38,603 nt of DNA from Helochares maculicollis. Taxonomy: Eukaryota; Arthropoda; Insecta; Coleoptera; Hydrophilidae. A model generated the notes under the pieces. That model was not told where the DNA came from. It worked only from the letters and a program-made list of their open reading frames with translations, and made no database searches. The first letter of the stretch is position 1. Every line of letters starts with the position of its first letter. The position numbers were made by a program, and so were the translations under genes. Positions 31,191 through 38,603 of the stretch are shown here, piece by piece. The stretch spans positions 1 through 38,603 of the forward strand of contig JAWQRO010000459.1 in the NCBI GenBank assembly GCA_033557835.1, read 5' to 3'.

Positions 31191-31620
31191 AAAGGGCCTA
31201 CAAAGAACACTCTATATTTGCACATGTCGAGCTTCAGAAACCGATTAATCTATGAGAACAACTTAGAATTGTATTATCTAATCTTCGACAGTCGCAGTCG
31301 AGTCGGCGGTGGTGCTTTGTCGGTGCAATGTCATCCCTATAGACTAGATAGAGTAGACCAACTCACACTTCAGCCTGCATTACCAATGACGCGATTTTGC
31401 GATGGTAAAGTGCTTTTCAGTTATTACTAGACGTCTATGAATGCATTACTCCCTTTGCTCTGTTTCCTTCTCTTTCCTTCTTCTCCATTCCAGTTGCCTT
31501 TCGTGCGCTCCCTGCGGCCCTTTACTCTCTCTGTCGTTATCCCGATACCTATTCTCAATCTTCCAGATGCAGCACGCGATAACGTCTGGAAATTCGTAAG
31601 CTAGCTCATTTGCTTAACAA
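31191..31620. promoter_or_regulatory. CG-elevated island, candidate regulatory module
   Basis: It includes CGCAGTCGAGTCGGCGGTGG, pyrimidine-rich TTCCTTCTCTTTCC segments, CGTTATCCCGATACC and GCGATAACG. No coding similarity. It fits the island pattern of the window. Confidence 0.3.
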
Positions 31621-32160
31621 AGCAAAAACCAATATTGTCTACTGGCTGCAGAATTATTATTTATTAATTCACTCGCCTGTTCTTGCTTTTCTCTACCGAA
31701 ATAACAATTCCACAATAAGATCCAATAAAAACATATATTATCTAAACGTTATTTTGATTGGAATTTAAGTCACGTTAATTGTACAGTATCTAGAAAACGT
31801 ATTTAATATACAAATTAAATTTACATAAAATTTAGCAGTTTTCATGCAACATTCTTATATTTAGCGGCGAAAATATTTGTAACCTGTTTTATTTGCAACA
31901 GAAAACTGTTTACGTTAGGTACTAAAATCAAAATAAAATTTTATATTTTATGCTGCATATCGATGGTCTAATATCAGTTAAAACTGCTGATATCGTCGAA
32001 TGAGATTTATTGTTTGAAACCTAAAAATGACAATTGTTATCATCTCTTGTGAAATTTTGATTTTTATAGATAATAAACCATTTGCATTAAAAATCGATGC
32101 AGGCAACTCCAAAGTAGCATCCACAAACAAATTCTAAGCACAAAATGTATGTAAATCTCT
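31621..32160. other. AT-rich DNA, nothing recognised
   Basis: No gene, RNA or repeat could be supported. Confidence 0.5.
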
Positions 32161-32420
32161 GAAATTAAAAAGAAATCGGTGGATGGAATTGCTTGTTCGG
32201 CCTTGGGGGTCGATGCAATGTCGTCGTAGCGTCGGTTCGTATCCGAACGAGCTGGTGCTGTAAAACTTTTGATTCGTTATCTATCTAGAATTTTCTGCTT
32301 CGGGACAGGGCTACACACCCCAATACAGATAGTAATCGGGTTGGCACGGCCTTATCGCGCGCATTATAAAGCCTGAAAAACCTTTTTGAATGTATATGTG
32401 TGCTGGTGGCTGCCTACCAT
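32161..32420. promoter_or_regulatory. CG-elevated island
   Basis: It contains GTCGTCGTAGCGTCGG, the palindromic CGGTTCGTATCCGAACG (about 32230-32247) and CTTATCGCGCGCATTATAAA (about 32350-32370). The last resembles the TTATCGCGC words of other islands. No gene seen. Confidence 0.28.
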
Positions 32421-33689
32421 AAGCTGATAAACCTTTATATTCATTAAATTTATTTTTTTTATATAATTAATGATTGAGTGTCCTTTTAGGTGTGTCCGTA
32501 TATTCAGGTTAATCGGGGTGATCAAATAGTAATATTTGATGATCGCTAATTGGAAGGGTGGTTACCGCTGTGGAACGTACAGGCACAGACAGACTTAGCT
32601 ACCAGATATCTCTTGCTTGTAGAAATTTGTGCTGGCATTATTTCAGCTGTCAGAACTCAACCACGCAATTTCAGTTGTCGCGGATTCGTTACAAGAAGTA
32701 GTTGCTTTATTAAAAGCGTTGTTTAAGTTATACTATATAACCCAATAATCTTGCGAATTGTTTACATGTAGGTAAGTTTAGATTTACGGCGAAATGCATT
32801 TGTCACCGCAGATATCATATCCCAGGGTATTAACAGTTTTTCATGACTATCATAATACCGCAAATTCGTTTATCAAATTAAACTATATAATATTTTATTG
32901 AGTTTTTCGTCCTTATGTATGGGATATGCGGAAAGTGTGCCAACATAGGTGGCAAATTGTTGTCACATTTTTTCTGTTTTACAGAACCTTCATTCACGGT
33001 TTAGTATAGCTGTAGCGGAATTTTAGAGATTCAGAGTCAAGAATTGTATGGTTGTGAGCTGGTTAATAAAAATCGTTGGCTTCAAAAATCTCAGAGATTT
33101 TACTTGCTGAATTAGGGGCAGCTCGACTAGGAAATAGCTTCATGTGATGTGTAGCAATTGCCCTCTTTAAATCCTGTGTTAATCATAGTTTCCATTTGCG
33201 CCACAAAAAATTGGTTTATGTTACTTTAATACTGTTCGCCATTGACTTTGCTCAACAGGCAACGTATTCAACCAATAACTGTTTAATGGCGCCCTCTGCC
33301 CAAAAAGTATACAAAAAACGGGTTTTGGATGCTTTTTCTTTACATGAAGAACATCAAAATAGATATTTATTGAGAACCTCGTTTTTCATACAACCGAATT
33401 AACTTCGCTTTATACACTAATCAATAGTCTAGCATCAGCAATTACTCAATTTTCTTAATTATTCTCCGCAATTAATATACTAAAAACGTTTTCACTATAA
33501 AAAAATGATTTAATTTTCGTTTATCTCCGTTGTTAGAAATTTTGTATAACTGGGAATGCTGTGTCAGCTGCTTTATAAGAATGACTTTATTGCTCACCTC
33601 TTACTTAACACTGCAGAAATTGACTTTTTCACTACGTAAGGTGTCCTTTATCGAGACTTGCATGTAGTCGTTTCTTAGAGTCCAAATAT
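32421..33689. other. AT-rich DNA, no gene supported
   Basis: A 68-codon frame at 33196-33402 starts on a non-ATG codon and has no recognisable similarity. Nothing else was identified. Confidence 0.45.
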
Positions 33690-34630
33690 TGAAGAAAAGC
33701 ACAATAAATAATAGATCTGCAACTCTTTATGTTTTAGACTTTGTTATAAAAAGTATTGTGAAATTTAATTGTGAGGTACACTTTTGGTATAATCACTTCC
33801 TAACATCTCTCGAAATAAAATTCTTAGAAACCAAAAACTTTGTTAAAATATAACAATTTTTATTTTTCAATATAAAATATTAATACAATAATTCTCTTTT
33901 GAATCTAATTGTGACATCTCCTGTTCTTCAATCTTTAAGAGTTTGTGATGAAGCGAATACTAATTATACATACTTATAAATCTGCTTTTAACTATATATA
34001 TCTTTGTTTCTCGGTGCGAAGTTTGTGCTAAAGCATATTGCGAGTTTTAACTGCATGGTTAATATCAGCAGGCTTCCTATTATTCTACTATGAGGTTATA
34101 TTACCCTGTCATACGTTAATACTCGCTTTTTTTCGATTTACATTTTTGTCAATGGAGGACTTTTAGACAGAATTTTTCAAAAAGTTTTTCGCTAATATCA
34201 ACATCATCATTACTTTAAGGATCAATTACTAACTCTATACTCTAATGAACCTACTTTCAGCTATTTAAGTTTGTTTTTTAGTTTGGTGTCTATTACTCTT
34301 CAGTCATTGAGAGATTTTGATAGAGCGTATTACGAACTTTAGATGCATAGTTAATAAACATTTTCAGATTCTCGTATGTTGAGGCTACAATAGAGTTCAA
34401 CTAAAGGGGCTACACTGTTGAAATTATCATCATCAAACATCTGCAAACTCATCCCAGAAACAAATCACCTAGAACTCAAAAATGTCTCATACTTTAATAC
34501 AATTCTTACGGCGATCAACTAATAATACTATACTCTTATAGATCTACTTACAATCAATCTAATTCTTCAGTCTTAGGCTCTTGTGATAGAGTCTGTAGTG
34601 AACTTTGAGGACACTTTAGTCCTATATATA
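33690..34630. repeat. Degenerate tandem array, about four units of 260-290 bp
   Basis: A common pattern recurs at about 33705, 33956, 34226 and 34517. It runs (A)CTAAT-ATAC-TAC-TATA-ATCTxC, then a T-rich stretch with TTCTTCAGTC-like words, then GTGATAGAG(C/T)-TATTGCGAACTTTA-TGCATAGTTAAT. The third and fourth units align best (CTCTATACTC / ACTATACTC, then TCTTCAGTC, TTTGATAGAGCG / TGTGATAGAGTC, ACGAACTTTAG / GTGAACTTTGAG). The units are old and indel-rich. The family is unknown and no coding capacity is seen. Confidence 0.6.
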
Positions 34631-35540
34631 TTTTTTTAATCTATTATTACATTTATGATGATATTTGTGTAAATCGGTGTCACATCTACAGATATAATTT
34701 TATGTAGTTTATGCACTATTATTATATTGTTGAGTTTGTCTAGAAATCTGAATCTTTTTTATTTAGCATCTTGAAAATTATTCATGAATGGTATTTTGAT
34801 AATTTTTCATTGAGGCGGTGATCGATTATCATTAATTTTTTTCTATGTCTTTTACATAATTTTTCTGTATCCATGTTATGACGGTTTTTCAGTTTCTTTC
34901 TATATATTTTGCTATTTTCTATTTTTGTGATCGATATGTCAAGGTTTTCTAATTTTAATTTTTTGTTCTAGTTTGGATATTTTATAAGCTCTACATCATT
35001 TGATATTGTATGTTTGTTGTACTAGCCTATGCATCGGCGATGTCGATGCTTCTATCGCGTAAAATGTATTCAGTTGATTATTATTCGATGCAAAGTTAAA
35101 TTTTGTTCATACAGGTGATCAGTCTATTGTTTTATGTTGTTCTTATTGAATATTTAGTTAACTAATACTATTTTGTAGACCAATCCGGAATTTATACAGT
35201 ATTTCTACAATTTACCCTTTATTTAAATTACTTGGTGACCTAATATTTTTTGTAGTTTCAATATCTTACATATAATGGCTATTATAAGTGTAATTCACTT
35301 TTAGAATGTATATCGCAATTTTGTAATTTGGTGGTTCATTTCAATTTCCAGATATTTCCTTACAAAATTTGAATTACAGTTATTGGTCTTGAAATTTAGC
35401 ACATGTTATTCAATCCTCTTTGCTAATATTGCATCAAAAACCTTGCCTATTTAGTTAATACCATAATACTCAAGTATCGTCTTAATATTCTGCTGATTGA
35501 GACATGTAGGCGCTCAGAGTAATTTCCAATGGTCTAATAA
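34631..35540. other. Strongly T-rich plus strand, no gene
   Basis: Through this stretch the plus strand is conspicuously rich in T and poor in C. This could reflect an old minus-strand transposon or strand-biased mutation. No domain was recognised. Confidence 0.4.
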
Positions 35541-36620
35541 TACTATTAATAATAGCCGGGCCGAAATTGGAAGCGCACTGATATCGTTCGATTGTTCTTA
35601 GTCAAATGCTAATCCTTTCATATCCGCTAAAAAAAACACGCGCTTTTGGTGATGGAAGTTTCTGACAGGACGTGAGGAAAAGGGAAATTCACTAACGAGA
35701 GCGGGAAGGAGAATGTTAGTTTTAGGGTTTTTTCGCGTTGGCTATCCGCATAGGAGAATATGAAGAACGATTCTCATTAGCCGGAGATAGGAGATATAAA
35801 CTATGAATGCATTTTCAGTGAGGATTAATCCGACAAAAAACGTTATCATTATTGGCGCTTGGTGGTGCGGAGGTTGGCGGTGGCAACCGCTTATTATATA
35901 AGAAGGGACGTCGAGGCATGGAGCCAGGTGATTAGTAACTTCCCTGGGAAAGAGAGAGGAGAGTAATGATTGAGTTCTATCGAGATATGTGCGACAGAAT
36001 AAACTATACCCGCGTTATCTCGACTGCCAGCGTCGCCCGGGCCTTTTAATCATCCCTTAACACATTTCTCACCTTATCTCCTGGAACCTTTAAAAAAGTT
36101 TCGCTGGAAAACTCGATAGCGCATAAAATGTCTGCAGATGACAGAGGTGTGCCCGCCACCAACCAAACGCCCGCCGCCCGCCCGCCAGCCCGATTTAATG
36201 CGGATAGAATTCCTCCGATCAATTTTAGATTCCAAACGATTTATAACTTCCTCTTATACAGCTCCGGATGGTGATAACATCTATCGATCACGGAACATTA
36301 GCATAAGACATTGATTTATAATTATCCTCTGCGCGAAATTGACACTTCATTCTCTCTCATCTCCACACCACCAACGACGGCACACTCTTGAGCCAGCCCA
36401 TTGCCGACGGACAACACCGCCTCTTGTACTTCTTCTTCTACTTCTCCTCCTTCACCTCCTCCTCCTCTTCATCGGACTGTCTTCGCTGAGCGAGTGAGAC
36501 TGGTGTTAGCTGGCGACGACCTCGTTTAACTAATTTTCAACTGATCAAGTCTAAATTGGCTTCGATTTGTTAAAAGAGTAATTCCGTAAGAGTTCTTGTT
36601 TTATAACAACCTGTAAGTAC
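35541..36620. promoter_or_regulatory. Large CG-elevated island with GATA words, pyrimidine tract and splice-donor-like end
   Basis: TTATC/GATAA words lie at 35843, 36015, 36074 and 36273. CG-rich runs include CCCGCCACCAACC and CGCCCGCCGCCCGCCCGCC (36150-36190). A pyrimidine/CTCCTC tract occupies about 36419-36476, followed by GAGCGAGTGAGAC and, at 36613, a perfect donor-like GTAAGTA. It could be a promoter with an untranslated first exon (about 36480-36612) reading rightward, plus enhancers. No transcript evidence is available. Confidence 0.35.
36419..36476. repeat. Imperfect (CTT/CTC)n pyrimidine microsatellite
   Basis: Alternating CTTCTTCTTC and CTCCTCCTCC blocks form a pure-pyrimidine-like tract inside the island. 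Such tracts are common in insect promoters and 5' UTRs, and also arise as simple repeats. Confidence 0.7.
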
Positions 36621-36940
36621 TCGTTCATCAATTCGATACCTATAGGTGGAGTTTCTGGAAGATAAATACGACGCGCTGAAGTAATCTGAAATCTACAACC
36701 CAGAAGGCTATTTCCCAACTAATTAGAAGAACGCTATGAAAGTATTTGGCAATCAAGTCGATTGTAATCAAGTTCTGCGTTTTAAATTTTTTCAAATTTA
36801 TTGAAATAAATTTGCTAGAAGATATTGTCTTAGATAGCTGTGAAAGTCCACAGAAAAACGAAGGCACGTTGTAAAAATTGCAATTTTCATTTTCTATTAC
36901 AGATATAAATTGTCTTGCTAAAAAGGGGATTTGTTAAAAT
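36621..36940. other. AT-rich spacer between islands
   Basis: No gene or repeat recognised. Confidence 0.5.
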
Positions 36941-37510
36941 GCATTCAGTGCCCGAGTGATACGATGCTTTTTTAATAAAAAGGAGTGGAGGTTTGAAATA
37001 AACTAATTCTTTACGCTAGTGGGTGAACGATTCAGCAGCCACAGGAGGATGTGGAATGATTCGTCATAGCATCGGCATCACAAGCGTCCGAAGCACCGAA
37101 GCGCCGGTACACTAATAAACATTTCTGCTCATAACTGATAACAGAGCATTGATGAATATAAATAAGGCAGTCCGCTTATCTTGGAAGTACATAGCGCGCG
37201 GCCGCGCGGGCGAGGCGAGCCAAGGATATTTAGATATTCTAATAGTGGCGGCGCTGCCTGATAACATGTATGCTAGTGCTGGTCGGGCGCGATAAGCGTC
37301 ACGACGGAGAGGTCTGCCGCTGATAAAGACGCTCTGCCGAGCTGTTCTGTTTCTCCAAAGCGATAACAGCGATATCGGCCCGCGCACCAGAAATAATAAG
37401 GCAGCCAAGAGAATAAACGCGCCAACCCAACAGACCGACACCTCCTCCCCGATGCCACTCCTCGACCCCTTTGAACACCCTACTTTGTTCACTTCACTCA
37501 CGGTTGGCGA
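36941..37510. promoter_or_regulatory. Densest GATA-site cluster, CG-elevated island
   Basis: Six GATAA/TTATC words lie within 230 bp: 37137, 37176, 37260, 37291, 37322 and 37362 (first bases). Several are in CTGATAA or GCGATAA context. They surround a CG-rich core, GCGCGCGGCCGCGCGGGCG (37194-37212). A 129-codon minus-strand frame (37112-37501) is open here but reads as low-complexity, Arg-rich sequence without family similarity, as expected of chance frames in CG-rich DNA. Strong candidate enhancer. Confidence 0.45.
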
Positions 37511-38179
37511 TAGTTGGGGATGAATATTAAAATCTTAGGTAATATTTTATCCTATGAAATCTTAGTTGATTATATGTTCCAAAGTTTATGGGAAATTTGG
37601 CGCGTTTCCTCATATTGTGGATTTTGCTGTTCGTACTAAAATATGCATACCTCCTTTATTTTAAGAAACAAATACGATTTCTACTATTACAAATTTTCGT
37701 GCTATATTCACACAAAAGGTTCACAATATTACGAAAACTACTAGATTTTCATACAGCTATGATATTATTAAATTTATTCATAACTCAATCTTATCAAAAG
37801 TCATTGCCATATCGATATATAAGTGCTCTCAATATAAAACTATGTCCACAGCTATTTGTTAAACTTGAAGAGCGGAATCAACTGATGCCTTTATGCCTTT
37901 TGCGTTTTTTCGTGAAAATACCAAATTGGCCAACAGTGAACTAAATTTTTAAACATTAAAGAAGCTACAAATATCTTCCGATAAATACGGTATAAATTAT
38001 TCGATTTCAACCATGTGTACTATTAGATGAACAGGGAGAAAATGTACTAAACGTTTGTCGAAATGAAAATACTAGAAGAATTAAATCGAGTAACAAGGAT
38101 GTTATTGGAAGGGATTTATTTCAGAAAATTTTGTTGCAAGGAAGAAGCGGCAAGAAGGAGATAAAAACCATTCCCTAGT
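37511..38179. other. AT-rich DNA, no gene supported
   Basis: An open frame at 37588-37944 (118 codons, hydrophobic Leu/Phe/Tyr-rich) looks like translated AT-rich DNA and matches no family I know. Confidence 0.4.
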
Positions 38180-38215
38180 AAAGAACATCAAGCATTGGCC
38201 TTTGCAGATGATCTA
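38180..38215 (+). pseudogene. Reverse transcriptase motif relic (non-LTR type)
   Basis: The frame reads KEHQALAFADDL, matching the HQxLAFADD catalytic signature common in non-LTR retrotransposon reverse transcriptases. Upstream sequence has stops and no convincing preceding motif, so this is at best a short fossil. A chance match cannot be excluded. Confidence 0.35.
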
Positions 38216-38545
38216 AACCTGAAAGCCTATAATTTTCATCACTTCAGACTACTATTTTTTCATCTTTTAAATTTGTCAATATCTTCTGTTTAAAGGATCT
38301 GCGTTTTTGACACAAAATTCAAAACCGGTAGACTATGTTTTTAATTTTAAAGGAGAATTTGAATTTTTTCATTTGTAGCACTAACTATGGGTAAAATACA
38401 GATACCTTTTCTAAAATACTCATCACACCATTAGAAAGAATAAGCAAAACATTTTTTCTAATCCATAGCTTGAATGGTTTGTCGTATCTATGCGTATTTC
38501 TTCAGTTTAACGGTTGAGGCGGATCCTTGATTCAATTAATCTCTT

Positions 38546-38550
<5 letters not shown>
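38216..38550. other. AT-rich right flank, nothing recognised
   Basis: No gene or repeat could be supported before the terminal microsatellite. Confidence 0.5.

Positions 38551-38600
<50 letters not shown>
38551..38600. repeat. (TA)n microsatellite at right window edge
   Basis: Twenty-five uninterrupted TA dinucleotides lie three bases from the end of the window, mirroring the AT tract at the left edge. Confidence 0.95.
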
Positions 38601-38602
<2 letters not shown>

Positions 38603-38603
38603 T

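Noticed and set aside
32228..32248. GGTTCG-containing segment considered as a tRNA T-arm
   Set aside because: It forms its own palindrome but no acceptor stem, D-arm or anticodon arm can be drawn around it.
37112..37501. 129-codon minus-strand open frame in the right-hand island
   Set aside because: It coincides with a CG-rich, GATA-clustered block, has no recognisable domain, and CG-rich DNA lengthens chance frames.
37588..37944. 118-codon hydrophobic frame, possibly a membrane protein
   Set aside because: Leu/Phe/Tyr/Ile-rich peptide is what AT-rich DNA encodes by chance. No receptor signature could be identified.
1..38603. Search for CRISPR arrays, bacterial operons or phage-like modules
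   Set aside because: No regularly spaced short repeats, ribosome-binding-site-led gene strings or phage genes. The window is clearly eukaryotic nuclear DNA.

Overview
The window is AT-rich, gene-poor eukaryotic DNA. It is almost certainly from an arthropod and most likely an insect: it carries an insect-type integrin alpha (PS) gene, an insect-like ER protein disulfide isomerase, and several mariner transposons with typical insect terminal repeats. I cannot place the order from sequence alone. There are no prokaryotic features and no CRISPR array. I recognised no tRNA or rRNA gene.

Only two intact, recognisable protein genes are present, both on the minus strand and both uninterrupted single open frames: a 1017-residue integrin alpha subunit (2589-5642) and a 524-residue PDIA3/ERp60-like disulfide isomerase (20254-21828). 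The isomerase has a normal CGHC first active site but an atypical CQTC second one. A 164-codon open frame of unknown nature (21949-22443) diverges from the isomerase start. A candidate first coding exon with a good start context and splice donor lies at 11495-11657.

Mobile DNA makes up much of the rest. Three mariner elements still have both ends and flanking TA target duplications: 6209-7474 (near-complete, one premature stop and a lost catalytic Asp), 8554-9686 (degenerate, mauritiana-like ends) and 26016-27184 (degenerate, minus strand). A fourth mariner is only a C-terminal scrap (about 17440-17556), directly beside a 139-bp fold-back with an (AT)n core (17269-17407). There is a dispersed repeat in three diverged copies (16937, 17752, 30489), a diverged tandem duplication (15235-16140), a degenerate array with a unit of about 270-290 bp (33690-34630), and a short reverse-transcriptase relic near the right end. 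Both window ends are (TA)n microsatellites.

The most distinctive large-scale pattern is a series of discrete, CG-elevated islands set in AT-rich DNA every few kilobases (about 1.2, 7.8, 11.2-12.2, 12.6, 14.1-14.9, 18.9-19.6, 24, 29.1-29.7, 31.2-31.6, 32.2, 35.6-36.6 and 37.0-37.5 kb). Several of them are dense in GATAA/TTATC words, the core of GATA-factor binding sites. They look like a field of enhancers around a regulated locus, whose main coding exons may lie outside the window. That reading is inference; the motif clustering is seen directly.
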